Shown here: in pieces, positions 40,701 to 55,700 of the stretch
How positions within the stretch are numbered: the stretch's first letter is position 1
Layout of the letters: each line of letters starts with the position of its first letter
Assembly: GCF_037176765.1 (NCBI RefSeq)
Contig: NC_090025.1
Coordinates: forward strand, 69,975,545-70,039,544
Length of the DNA stretch: 64,000 bases
Direction: 5' to 3'
DNA from: Anolis sagrei
Lineage: Eukaryota; Chordata; Lepidosauria; Squamata; Anolidae
Notes under the pieces: generated by a model
Seen by the model: only the letters and a program-made list of their open reading frames with translations
The model's database searches: none
What the model was told of the DNA's origin: nothing
Translations under genes and position numbers: made by a program

Positions 40701-43700
40701 ATATGCATGAGGAACCTATTTCCTTACCAACTAATGAAAAGATTAGGCAAAGTCTTCATAAGTCTCCAACTTTCTGTGGTGGAGGAGGAGAGACATGTCT
40801 GGAGATTAGAGGAGGAGCAGAGGGAGAAATCAGAACTGAGGAGAGACTGAGAAGGGAAAGGAGTTAATATAACCAAAGGCCCCAAGGAAGAGGCCAGGGT
40901 CTCATGGTCTATTTGTAAAATATTTATAACCATATATTTTAAAGGGTAATAAAAGTACATGTGTGGGTTTCGATGAGAAAAAAGTAGGATTTGACTTGCA
41001 AGAAATCATTTTATCTAAAACCCCTGTTGCCTATTTCTTAATATAAGATCTCTTTTTCCTATGACGGATTGTCCCTGTTCTTAGAGTTTGCTGTTTCTCA
41101 AGGCCAGCTTGTGAGGACCTCAGCACTATTTTTTCTCCATCATGTGACTTTGCAGAATAGTTAGCTTGTTGTCTTTATTCAACAAAAATGTGCTGGTACT
41201 GAGCATTGCAGTCCTGTTTATAACCCTGTCTCAAAACGTTCCTCTACTCAGATGCAAAATGCTTGACCTTGAGATTAAAAAATATGTTCCTGTTTGTTTC
41301 AAGAAATCATCCTTCTATTATTTTTCTCTCCCTTGGTTATTTCCCCTGTAAGGGATATTTTTATAGGTTCAGTAAGACGCTAACCCCATATTTGTCAGGC
41401 ATTTTAGTAATTTATTACAGCTTTTCCATGTTTTCATAGCGAGAAATTTAAACTTGCATCAGTTTTCTAATTCACAGCAGACCTGCTGGTTCTACACACT
41501 AGACCGGTTCAGAAGATAATATCTTGTGTTCATAAGCGAAGGTAGGAATAAAAATTGTGGGTGTGCAAACAGCCACTTTGTTCCTCCCTCTCCTTAAGAT
41601 GACAAACTTAAGCCAAGAGGTCTATGGTTCACTATAATGAACTTCAAACCTTTGCTTAATATTCTGGCTTTTTACAAATCTATTAAACATAGTTTCCTAT
41701 TTTGGATGAGCTAAAAAGCAGTGGGTTGGGAACTGTGTTTTGACTGTCTTGTTCTCACATGCAAAGAAAGGAACAAAGGTTTCACATATATTGTAAGGGA
41801 TCCTTTAATTAGATTATTAAACTGAAATGCAGCTGTCCAGACACAACTGCTGGATGACTGTGTTGTGCAAACATTGAAATGGGCAGGTGTTCTAAGTGAG
41901 CAATTTAAAGGTCCAAATCTGTAGCCGAACACAGAAAACTAAGTTCAGAGAATTATCAAGAAGGGTCACACATTTTTGCTTGGGTTTTCCAGATTTTTTG
42001 CTAAGGATGCCAAAACCTTTACAGCCCCAATCACAGGGATGGACCATTCAATTTGTGTATGTTTTGCTCCATTCTCCGGATGTAGGATGTAGTGCCCCTA
42101 ATACAGGGGTGTGCAGTGTGTGGTCTTCCTTATGTGAGATTATAACCTCCATCATCCCTCATCATTGGCAATGCTAGCAGCCCAGCAATATCTAGAGTGC
42201 TGTCAGCTGCCAACCTCTTCTTCTTAGTGATCTGCTAAATGTTTAGATATAATCTTGTTTAGTTTGCATTTCCCTTATTTGTGCATCAGATAACTTTTGG
42301 CATCATTAAAATGTTCTTTCTTCCTATCACTTTCTAGTTTTTCTTCCTGTTTTTATATTTACTTGATGATTCATTCCCATCATGCTAAATAACTTCTTTA
42401 AATAACCATAATCTTGAAAAAAAATCTGCACTGGGGACACAGAAGTTCCAAGTCAGTTAACTCTGCAATCCCAAGAACTTACTCTTTTTTCCAAGCAAGC
42501 ATTTATAGAATTTCACTTTCAAGGAATTCGTGTAGGTGGAGAATTCTATACTACAGTAAGAGCACTCAGCAAAATAATTTTAAAACAGCTTTTTAAAAGA
42601 CAGCTATATACAATGATATTTTGATTCAAGGAACAACTTTGTAATCCTTTGGCAATAAGCAGTGTTTATGGATTTTCTTTCTACAGAGGTGGGGTAGGAA
42701 ATTACATAGCTGATTGTGAATGGGAATTGTAGTTCCACAGTTGAATTGTATTATATGGAACAAGAAATATTACAGTAATCACCATTTTAATTCGTGTTTT
42801 CTGGTTTAGAGAGAGAAACTCTTTCTGTGCTCAAACATGTTTCAACTGAAACTAAAAACATTTATTCCATTATTACTATTTTATTAGTTTTCTTGCTGTT
42901 CTTGTTATAATTATTTTGTACCCATATTACAGGACAGGCGTGATAGAGTGAAGCAAAAAAGCTTTGCATGGCTCATAAAACAAAAAGGAAAGAAACTAGG
43001 TGGCTCATCAAGAGGATAAGTGTTGCTTGCTATTCACCTAATTATAGCAACATTAGAGATTACAAAGCATATATTATAATTCTTCAGTAAAATGGAGAAT
43101 TGTCTCCACATTCTTGTAGATGTTAAAATAATAAAATTAAATACATATATTGAATTGTGTAGTTTGTACTGTCTTGCACTACAGTGGCTTCCTCCCGCCC
43201 TGACCCCAGTGTTTGCCACCTTAATGATAATGTTGTATCCTGCAGCTAGTTGCCAAAGAGCTTGTCTTTCCCTCTTATATATTCACCATTTTAATGCACC
43301 AGCTATCCAAAAACTGCATTTTTATCAGTCTAGTTAATGGAGAGAGTTTATATGTTATTTCTGCTGGTGAACTAATTAATACTGTGTATTTAATTTTAAT
43401 AGCTTCATATTTATTGTTAAATAATTTTATTTATGTGTTTTACCTTGATATAAACCCTGAATAAGGCCAGCTAATTTGTGTGCAGGTCAATATGTGTTAC
43501 ACTTTTTAAAGATCAAATTCAGTCCATCTACAAGCATATAGGGTGCATCTACACTGTAGAATTAATGCAGTTTGACAACACTTTAACTGCCATGGCACAG
43601 TGTTTTGTAATCTGGAAATATGTAGTTTGGGAAGGCATCTGCACTGGCAAAGAAGACTAGAGACCTTGTAAAACTACAACTCCCTGGATTCTATAGCATT

Positions 43701-46700
43701 GAGCTATGCCACTTACATCGGGGTCTAGCTGCATTAAATCTACAGTGTAGATGTACTCATGGAGCCCATTGTCTTTTTTCTACATATGCACCTACTCAGC
43801 TGGAGTGGGTGGACCAATTACCAAAATGGCAAAATTACGTATTTGCATCATGAGCTGTTAGTGCAGTGTACAACTGAAATCATTCTTATCAGGTTGAAAC
43901 AATTCTGATTTAAAAATAATAAAAATAACTTAAGACTAAAACATTTCTAACAATGTAAAATAGTTTGAATGGTGTTTTTTTTTTTAAAAAAAATGTCTAC
44001 ATGTACAGTGTGAGATAAGCAGTTACAACCAAAGGATTTAGTAATGGGGTGTGGTAATTCAGCTCCAGAATGAAGCCAGCATCAGCATCAAATATACCTT
44101 TAATGGATTAAAATCCACTAATTTAGCCCCACAGCATCAAAGGCTTTTGGGTTTATTTTTTGGGTCTATTTGAGCTGTATAATTCAGACTGACATTCTAG
44201 CCATGACATTGAAATCCTGTGATTTCATCCTTCCAGCTGCATTAGAGGCATACATGTTGCTCAACTGTAGGACAGTTTTGCAAGTGCTTTCATCTTATCT
44301 ATACAGTCACTGTGTTTTAAGAAGCACTATGGCAACTTGTAGTTTATTACTCATAAAGATCATGAGGCCTACCAGATTTCGTAAGGTCAGGATTGAGGAA
44401 CCTGCTGTCTTACAAGATGTCCTCCTGTTTTCCATCAGCACCAACCGGCATGAACAGTGATAAGGCATGACTGGGACATTTACTTCTATATTATCTGGAA
44501 AGACACTAGTTTCCCTTCTCTGTTGTAGGTTCTACTTCCACAATTTCATCTTGTTGTTTTCATTCAAGTAAAAGAAATGTCTTGGTTAGACAGAGTCAAG
44601 TTAAAATTAACTTTCTGCCCAACTTTGTCTCCATGAAGAAGTGGTATTCTCTCCTTTGTATGACTTCAGGTTGTACCCATTTCACTTATCGAGCAAGAGG
44701 CAAGTCCAAAATCCGTCTAGATCTGAGAACTGCCATATATGCTTGTATAAATTGAGGACAAGTTTGGGGGCCAGAAATAGGGATTTTGAAATTATTCATG
44801 GATAAGTTGGGGGTCGTTAACATGGAGATGGGAAGGTACAAGTCACCCCTAGTTTTCACTATTTTCCCACCCAGGCATTGAAAAAGAAGTGTTGTTGCAG
44901 AAGAGAGAATAGTGCTCCTTTTAGGCTCCCCCTTTTGCCAATCGGAAAACATTATCCCCTTTTAAAACACATTGTTCTGTGGATAGGTTGATCCAGTTTT
45001 GCTGGGTCAATTTTTTGACTAATTTTTTAGACTTGTACATGCAAATACACAGTCCTCAGAAGCAAACAAGAGAAGGCAAGAACTTGTTCTAGTTATTCTG
45101 TTAAAGTTTGAGTCAATGCATACATTTCTAAACTACTGTTTCTTACACTGTGAGTCCTGCCCCCAAAGGTACAATTTACCTCAGGGTAGGAATTGTCCAG
45201 CCCACAGGCCATATAAGACCTGTAAAATCATTTGATCTTGATCCCTCTATGAACCGTCAAGGACCTTAAGATCTCTTGGTCCCACCGGCATCACAGTCGT
45301 GTTTGGTGGGGATGAAAGACAGGGCCTTCTCCTTGGTGGCCCCTCAGCTGTGGAACTGCCTCCCTAATGAGGTTAGAGCTGCCCCCTCCCTCCTGACCTT
45401 CCGGAAGAAACTTAAATCCTGGTTATGGGATCAAGCGTTCACAGAATAGATTATTTCTGCTAGTGAAGATAAGATTTTATTGGACCTCATTTGGATTGAT
45501 TTGAATGACGATTTTAACCTGACAAACCATTTTAATGTATATTTATAAGTATTTGAATGTATATGGCTGTATTTTATTATGTGTTTTGAGATTGTGTTGG
45601 CATTGAATTGTTGCCTGTTTGGAAACCGTCCTGAGTCCTTGCTTGGAGGTCGAGAAGGACAGGATATAAATGTTCTAAATTAATAAAATAAATAAATCCA
45701 TGGAGTCTCCCTCCCCTCCTCACAACTGTTAATTTTTAAGTTGAAAATTTTGTATGGCCCACAAATCTTATAAATATTCAAATGACCCTTGTCAGAGAAT
45801 GTAGTGGTCCGGAAACATGTCACATCAATAGAAACGGCTGTTTTTCAGTGGAATCTGCAAAAGATTGCTTCATAAAAAGGAAAATCAGTCTGTTTAGCAA
45901 GCCTTGTAAATGTTGATTTATTATCAGTGTATGTGTGCATGTTTTATACCTAATTTATATACCTGATGCCATGCAAAAATTTCTCAGGCCAATAAAACAG
46001 GTTAAACATTTTTAAAACATTACCTTATACATTACATACATTACCTTTTACTTTCACTCTTTCAATTACCTTAAGTTTACCTGAATACCTTATGCAATTA
46101 TTCATGATAATGCATCAGCAACTACATTTTGAGTACCTTTGATGTGTTTAACATCGAAATCCTGGAGTGTTAAACTCAATCGAATTAATTTACTGTTTGT
46201 ACTCTTTACCTGATGTAACCACCTTAATGGTGAATGGTCAGTGCATACGGTGAATCTTCTTCCCCACAGGTAAGGTTTTAACTTTGTGGTGGCCGTCACA
46301 ATCGCTAGGCATTCTCTCTCGATGACCGAAAGATGCTGTTCTCTCTCTAGGAGTTTCTTACTTATGTAAAGAACAGGCTGCAAATCACCTTCGGCATTTT
46401 CCTGACTGAGAACTGCTCCCACTAAGGTGGGGGGCGTCCGTAGTTAACACAAACTGCTTACTAAAGTCAGGTGCTCTCAGTACCAGTGTGGTTATTAAAG
46501 CCCTTCTCAGAATCTCATAAAACGCTTCACACTCCAAACAATCTTGTCAGGTGTTGACTTTTAGTACCATCTGTCAGTGCTGCAGCTAAGGTACTGAAGT
46601 CTGGGATAAATCGTATATAGAATCCCACTACCCCTAAGAAAGATCTTAATTGTTTCTTAGTGTGTGGCTTAGGCCAGTCCTTTATGGCCTGCACCTTGTC

Positions 46701-49700
46701 TAAATCAGGTAAGATTGTTCCACCTCCGACAATGTGCCCTAGGTATTTAACCTGAGGTCTGGCCATCTGACATTTTGAAGCCTTTACTATTAGGCCAGCA
46801 TCCTGGATCTTTCCTAGCACCTTTGCAAGATGCTTGAGAAATTTCTCAGGCCAAAAGGGATCCCAAGTGAAAAAGTTAAAGAAGCCCTCACTTTGACCTA
46901 TCGGCAAGTTAATCTAGATTTTGGCTTGAAATTTTAAACTAACTACAGAAGCTATCCGTTGATAATTCTTTAAAAAAAATACCTTAAGGCAATGTATTGT
47001 CAGCATAAAAGAAATGGCTAGAACTTGGATTATAGACACTACAAAGCCTTGATTGTCTGGAAGAAGAAAGGCCATTCATAGGCAGCCAAGTATTTTGGCA
47101 AATTTTTCCTTGCAAAAAAAAACAAAAAACGAAGCAGTTTTGGTCAACAGTTACAACTGTGTTAAGACAACCTTGTGGGTTCGATTCAACATAGTAATAT
47201 ATTTGTCTATCTTTGGGAATCTTACGATTCTATTTAGCGACTGTAAAGCTAGCATAGGTAAACTTCAGCCCTCCAGATGTTTTGGACTTCAACTCCCACA
47301 ATTCCTAACAGCCGGTAAACTGGCTGGTATTTCTAGAAGTTGAAATCCAAAGCAACTGGAGGGCCAAAGTTTGCCCATGCCTTCTGTAAAGAGTAGGCCT
47401 CTATGGGGACAATCATTTTCCCATGGATGTCTCAGACTCTCCCCATTGGTCTCCTGTGACTCAAGATTAAAGAAAGAGATTAATTTTTCAAACTGCTTCT
47501 GGAAAGGCTCCAGGTCCAGATTCAATTATGCCTGGAGTCTTGAAAGCTAACATCACATGGTGGATGCCTTAACTAGCAGCCCTGTTCACCCTGATCATCA
47601 GGACTGCTCATTTAACTGCTGGTCCTAGCTATCATAATCCCTACCTATGGAAAAAGGAGATAGAAAAAATCCTTCTAATTAGCCGTCCATTAATCTACTT
47701 TCAGTATTGGGTAACCTCTGTACCCAGTACCTTTACATCAGACTCATTAGCTTGATTGAGGATAAAGATATCCTAGGAGATGACTTCAGAAAGACCAAGT
47801 CAACTCTTGACCTTAGTTCTAAGCCAACTATCCAGCAAATATACAAGATCACTCAGTAACAGTCTATATGTTGTCTTTATTGATTTGAAACCAGCCTTTG
47901 AGTCAATACCCAGAACTATGTTGTCAACCTAAAACAAAAGAGAAGAGCATTTATGAATTATTGTAAAGAAAACCCGCACAGTTTAATTTCAGGAAAACCA
48001 ATATTATGGTTTTTACCAAGAACATCTTCCTGACTAAATGGGCTACTGTAGCTGGACAAAATATAGAACAAATATTTAGTGTTATATATCAATCTTCTGG
48101 CATATGAATATCTCATCAGACTTCTGTTGTTCTCTATACTTTCATTCCTTGCTTTCCATGCCGAAATCTGCCATAGTGTGTTTTGCATTCCTGTCTGGAT
48201 TTGGGGCATCCATCCAGCACTGAAAAAAATACTTTCAATCTTTTTTCAGCAATACCTTTATGTAGCAAACTTCGTGCCATCAGCAGTTTTACTTTGAAAG
48301 CAGGTTGTTTGTCAGTGAGATGTACTGCTTAGTGTTGGGTAGGTACTAAGATGTTAAACACTTTTTAAAGGAAGACTTGGATGAGATTATAGGCATTTTC
48401 TTCAGGAAAACAACTACATTACTCAGTGGTCTAAAGTTATCAGAGACAACTTGCAAAGAATAGGTTTCTTTGACTACATATTTTCTAACCAACACTTTTC
48501 TAAGACAAAATTGATTCTTGCTCACAAATTAAAGATACAAATATTCAATATTCCGTATCTACTGCTTTAATACTAATAAATCAGAATAATTTTAATCCAG
48601 ATTCATATATTTTCAACGTTATGGTCCTGATGTCCATCATAAAGCAGTGGTCTGATTAATTCCAAAGCAACCTACCCTCAATTTGTTTTAAGAAAAGCTT
48701 CCAATTTGATTTTAAAACATTTAGTATATTTAACAGCCATGTCCTCTATGCTTGAGCCCTGTTTTTAATCATTCTTGCAAATTGTGGTCCAAATATGCTG
48801 TAAAGTCCTGCAGCCAAATTGACTGTAACATCAACTGACTTCTGTAATGGTTGGTCCCAGGTAAATACTGGCTGCAACTTCCATCTTCCTATTTTTCTAT
48901 TGAAGCAACAAAAGCTCTGACAATTTTATTGCATGCCATTAGTACAAAAATATATGTTCTCAAAAAGTTTCTGTTTTGCTTTGCAGTTTTCTGAAGACTG
49001 CAAAATACATGAATATCCTCCATCAGGACCAACGTAAGTAACTTGAAAAATGACATTATCAGTAGATGATACTTGCAGATTTAAGAAAATGTGTTCTCTG
49101 TCTCCACAGCAACCTTTTACTGTCTCTGAAGATTTTCCAAACTTTTCTATGTGCCTTAAATTAGGCAGCACTCTTACTTCCAAGGCCAAGTATGTTTAAG
49201 GAAAACATGGTTAATCAATCCAAAAACAATATTTTACCAGAAATGTAATTAGTGCTAGTGAAAAGTATTGCTAATTTATGTTACAGATAAGATGATATTT
49301 GGATGAGGGGCAGTTTTTTAATAACCATATCCAGACTCTTACGTAATTAGTTTAAAATTTATATTTATGTAGACTTGTTAGAAAGCAGTAGAGAAACCTG
49401 TATTAAATATAAATACAACTGATGCACTTGTGTATGCATGGAAGCTGAATATAACTACTGAGAAAGCAGTATGATTGATTGGCTAAATAACATTTAAATT
49501 GAGTAAGTTAAAAGTAGTGACTTATGTTAATGCAGCAACTTTTATGAATATCATGAGAATTATCCCTTTTTAGGTACAAAGGAAATGTTCAAAAATACAT
49601 CATAAACCTCGACTTGCCACCTAGTGAGAGATGGGTTCAACTAGTAACGGACAAAAAGGCAGAGGTAAGGAACATAACCAACATGGGAATCTTGAGCTCT

Positions 49701-52700
49701 TCCTCCAGTCATACATTGCCTATTTTTATCCATTATGCATTAGGATGGAGCATAATAGTCTCCTAAGGTCATGTGTTACAGAATGCACACTAGACCTGCC
49801 ATATAAAGGTTGCATGGTATTGCCATCTGCACAAGTGTAATAGTGTCTCCAGATTTCAGTTCCTTATAGGGTTTCTTCCTGTAAGAAAAACAAAACAGTA
49901 CTGGAAAAAAACATGTTTTGCCATTGAGGTACTTTTATCTCAGTCAATATGCTGTATTGAGACTGACCCCTTTTAGGGTGGGGTAGGGCATGATACAACA
50001 GAGCAGAACTGATGTCCTCTGTCAGTAGGTTGGTCTCAATCAGTCAAAAGGTGTGTTTTCTCTCCTGTGGGGCACTGGAATTCTTTTGAGTCAGGAATAA
50101 GCCCACAATACAATGAGTGTATGTTTTAATTTTATCTGATACTATTTTTATTCCGGTGACCAACTGTAAAGCTTCCATGAGATCTTAGTTAGCTGCACTC
50201 CCCCCCCCCCCCATGCAAATATGCCCCACAAAGCTCTGTATGTGAATTGTGTTTAAACCAAGGCATCTTGGCTTAAAAAATGAAAAAATGTGCAAATTTT
50301 TGTTTTGATGGGGTGCCCCAGACACGGTGCAAGTGCCCTCCACACCCCTTAGAGATATTTTTTAAAACATTATATACACACACATACACACACACACATA
50401 TGCACACATAGATCTTTGGGGGGTGGCACAAAATTGAGCCTTCAGACCACAATTTGTCCACCCATGCTTTAGGTTCTCTACTGCAATACACAATGCTGTG
50501 TACACATTAAGGACAGACAATATAGCTGTTTATCAGTTCTGGACATCTTATGCTACATACTAAAATAAATGACATTACACGTTAACTAAAAAAAAATGGT
50601 TTAAAAATTAAAGCCAGTGTGGAATGGAAATATTTTTCCTATTAAAGAATCTAAAGTATGGTTGTGGAAAGTTTGAAGTGATATATTTCAACTATGCTTG
50701 TTTGTTGTTGTTGTTCATTCGTTCAGTCACTTCTGACTCTTCGTGACCTCATGGATCAGCCCATGCCAGAGCTCCCTGTCAGCCGTCACCACTCCCAACT
50801 CTTTCAAGGTCAAGCCAGTCACTTCAAGGATACCATCCATCCATCTTGCCCATAGATTAATTTTTGTCTTTAAATTTTATCCTCATACTCTTGCATAACT
50901 GCACTGTGTGTACTGTACCCAGGCACCTGGAGCAGAGGTGGGGTCTCAAACTAGTACCCTCTGGATCTGCTGACCAATACTTTGGAATGTGAACATCTTG
51001 TGATCTCATGTTTTTTTTGTATTTCTCCAAATCCTGCCTTCATTGTATACCTGACCTTTTGTATTGATTTGCATATGCTTTTTCTGAATAGAAATTCACA
51101 AATATAAACACTTTTCTTAATTGGTATGTTTATTCCACCATTGAGTAAAACATATTTTGGCATATTTCTGAGTTATAAACATATCAGCTATTAGCATTTT
51201 AAAATACACTCATTGGTTTGTATGCACTTTATTCTTTCAACATATTCTGCAAGGCTGACAAATGTAGAAATGCTCAAGGACTGTGCATTTTTGCACAGAA
51301 GGTTTTGGGAGTCATGGCTACTTTGTCAATGCTGAGTAGAACACATTTTCTTTTCAACCCTACCAACAGTTCCCATTATCCTTAGTTTATAGGTTGGTAG
51401 GAAGTGTGATCTAACCTATTTAGAGCCAGTCTGGTTGTGCAGTATTGAATTAAAAGAATGTGTCTCTTTTACACATCAGTTTTTCTACATGTTTTAACCA
51501 AATGTAGATTCCAGTAATTGTCAGTTATTGGGACTGCCAACAAACATTTGTGTGGATATGTGTATATGTATATACACACACCTGCCGATGTGTATACATG
51601 TATTTATCTGTGCAAAATTTCCCCCATTGAGTAAGATGTGTTTTTGCATAGGATGGGGCAGATGTGGCTACTCCAACAAAAGTATGTTGAAATACATGAA
51701 TGGACATTGCTTCGGTGCTGCTGTTTTCCACTTTTGTAAAAATAACTTCTTGTTTTGTACATCCTCACAAGTAAACATTTTCAGACATCGGTGAAGGATT
51801 TAAGTGTTTCTAAGTGGTTCTTTGGCTATGTTGAGCGACAAGTGTATTAATCTGACCTTCTGTTTATTACACATTTCTAGCTGAAGACAATGATTTCTAG
51901 CTTGAAGGGCATGATAAAAACATTGATTCACAATAAAAAATACATGGCTGCATTAGAAAGTAAATTGGTGAGTTTTTTTTTACTATTTCAAAAATGTTAA
52001 GTCTGATTGAGCTTGCTGAATCTTTTGTCTGCGCTTAGCAACAGTTCGCTAACAAACAGCTATCGCTAACAAACAACTATAAATCAACAAATATCAGGGA
52101 AGTAAACACAGTTATTAGGCATGCTATTTCTGATTAGAATATACATTGAAGTCATGGTCAACCTTATAGATATCTTTGGTGTATTTCAAAAACATATCTA
52201 GATTTTATACAAGATAGGTTGAAATTTTATAAATATCTTGACACAGTGGGGGATCTGCCATGGAATACATGGGTCCCACTCCCCCAGTTTGTCAGAAAAT
52301 TGCTTGGTGTGAATAGGAGCCCTACTACTGAAATACACTATTGGATCATCTAGCAGCTAGATAGAAGTTCTAGCCAGTATTCTCTGTACCAACCTCAACC
52401 ATCTGTTGGTTATGAAATGATAGCCAAATGATATCAGTCCCAGCTATCATCTAAAATGTCTGGACCTGATAGAGGAGTGGTTGATGCACAATGTTTGGTA
52501 GATGACTCTCTTAAGATTTCAGCCAGGCATGTTTTGCAGTCTTATGCAGTGATAGCAGACATCTGCACATAGACACATTCAGAATCATGTGCAGTATCTG
52601 TTTACTATTTATTTAAAAGCAGCTGGAAAGAATTGGGTTGGATGCATCAACAATGGTCATGGGCATATTCTTTGATAAGCTGTTGATTGGCAACTCCTGA

Positions 52701-55700
52701 ATATAGTTGCCAGAGTAAAAACACAAGATAACTCATATATTTTGATGTTTGTGTAGTACAGCAAGTTTCAGCAGGTGTTGTTTATTATCTGGTTGGGTGA
52801 CGTGCACTCGTTGCTAAAAATCCCTCTTCAACAAAACCATTCAAAGTAAAGGAGCTGCCTAAGAATTTCATTTTGGCAAGCCTACTTCCAAGTAACATGG
52901 ATCAGGAGGGAATCTTCGTTTATAGATAGATGTTATGGGGCTCATCGATTCTGAAGGTTTTGTTGCCTCTAGATATTAGGCTCCAGCTTTCATCAGCCAA
53001 CATATGTGGAGGAAAGTGCATTGAATATGCTTTTTAATAACATTTGTTTAGCCATGTTTTGATCTTGGAGTTTTGTTGACAACAAGTTGAACATGAACCA
53101 ACTGTGTGATGCAAAATCTAAAAAAAGCCAGAGGGGTTTTGGGCTGCATCAAAAGAGTTATAGTGTCTAAATCAAGCATGGCAGGCTGTTAGGAATTGTG
53201 GGAGTTGAAGTCCAAAACACCCAGAGGGCCAAAGTTTGACCATGCCTGGTCTAGATCAGTGAAGCAATGGTGCCTCTCTATTCTGCTTTTGTCAGACCTC
53301 ATCTACAATACTGTGCCAATTCTGGGCACCACAATTTAAGAGAGATATTGACAAGCTGGAAGGTGTCCAGAGAAGGGCGACTAAATGATCAAAGGTCTGG
53401 AGACTATGCCCTATGAAGAATGTCTTAAAGAGACGGATATGTTTACCCTGCAGAAGAGAAGTTTGAGAGGAGACCTGATAGCCATGTATGTATAAATATG
53501 TGAAAGGATGTCACAAGGAAGAGGGAGCAGGTCTGATTTCTTCTGCCCTGGAGATGGACTCGGAGCAATGAGTTCAAATGTTCAACAGTGGAACTCTTTG
53601 CCTCGGAGTGTGGTGGAAATTCCTTCCTTGGAGGCTTTTAAGCAGAGGCCGGATAGCCATCTGTCAGTGGTACTTTGTGCTTTTCCTGCATGGCAGGAGA
53701 TTGGAGTAGATGGTTTCTCCCAACTCTGTGATTCCATGATTAACATGGTTTGTCTTTATGTAATATGTGAGATGATCTTAAGAGTCTGAAGATTTGCACA
53801 GGCTGCAACTAGCTATATGCCAGGAAAACATTCAGAATACATAATTATAACATTTTCATATTACAATTACTTTTTATGTTTTCCTCTTAGGCTTGGCTAG
53901 GGACTACCCTCCCCTATCCTTTCGATGAAGAGATCAAAGGCATTGCCTCTGCTACTGACACACCTTTAGGTAATTCTGATTTAATTATTACAGCATCTTG
54001 TTTTCCCAGTAGTGCAAGATGAATATGAAGGCATCATTTGCTGCAACTGCTTAAATTAACTACTCTACAATACCTGTTGAGATTCCATTACATATATATA
54101 ACTAAAGTGCATAAGACTCTTCACTGCACGTGATTGAAATTGCACAGACATAATGTCTGAATAGTTGTTAATTTCATGCAATGATGTTTAGAGTAGCAAA
54201 AGTGAGATCAAGTTTTGCTTTCACAGTGATCTTCTCTCTTGTCCTGGAGATCAGACAGGATCTCCTCAGTGTACAAATAGGTCTTGTGATCCTATTATCT
54301 TATTCATGGATTTAAAATGTTCAATTCCATGTCCTATACTGCAGACGTTTTTCAGATGTGCTAAACTTATAATTGCCATCATGGGAATCCCATGATGGAG
54401 TTGAAGTCTGACTCATCTAGATAACCTGGGTGTTGTTTTGCACAAATCAAGAAGACATTAGTATAATCAGAAACTGAAGTGTAGCATGCTGGGTAACTGA
54501 AGTGAAATTGTAGCTTCAGTGTTTCCCAAAAAGGGAGGAAATATGATGAACCAGGTAGCTTTTGCATCTTTTCAGTATCTGGGTGGCATCAGAAAATACC
54601 ATTCAACATCTCTCATCCTGGAACGTGCCATCTCACTCTGATTACAGTTGGCTCTCTGTATCCATTGAGTCAGCCATCCATGACTTGAAAATATTCCCTA
54701 TCTACTCAAAAAGAAAACCTTAGTTTTGTCATTTTATATAAGAGACACCATTTTACTACATCATTGTCTATTTTGGGATTTTGGTATCCAAGGTGGTTCC
54801 TGAAACCAAACCCCAGCAGATGGATACAAAGGGCACACTGTATGTCACACATTGTGACTGAAATGTGATCTTCTAAAGATATGTAGAATCCTGCAGTCTT
54901 CCTTTCCCATTCTTTGTCTGCTTATTTTACTTTCAATTTGTCATTTTGCTGAATAATTTGTTTCCTCCATCTTTCTTTCCCAACAGGCGATATTGTTGTA
55001 TTCAATATCTTCTATGAAATCTTCACAGTGTGTACCTCAATAGTAGCAGAGGACACAACAGGTAAATAGCACCGTGTCAATTGGTAATGATGATAATACT
55101 CGGGTTATTCTTCTCATGGATAAACTTCATTCCTTTTATTATTATTATTTTTCTTTTCAAACCAGGAAAGCTATACCATGCCAGAAATCTTGATTTTGGG
55201 TTGTTTCTTGGGTATGTATGGACTCTTCTCTCTTTTTTACTTGAGTGAGATTAAACAGCTTGAGCCTCTGATATAAGAGAAGTCAATTGTCTTACTTTAT
55301 TTAAAGCACTTTAGGATGAAAAATACAAGTTCTATCATCCTATTATTATATTTATTTATATCCCAACTTTTTCCAAGACAACATAAGAAAGCTCAAATAG
55401 ATACAGCTAAATTTTGCATTGTAGACAAGTTAAAATATAATTCCATTTTCAATTAAGTTAAAAGCTGTTAGACTATTAAAAAGAACAGCAACAAATAAAA
55501 TCAACAGCACACTTGAAGTCCTTTTCCTCATAAGTAGTCAATCCTCTGAAGTCTGCCAAAATACAAAGGTCTTTACCTGCCTATGATAAGATAGCAGAAG
55601 GGCATCAGAACCTGGGAGCAGCCACCAAGTAGGCCTTCTCTCATGTTTCCAAAAGATGTTTATGTGAGGATGATGGCACAGATATGTGCAGGCTCCTGTA

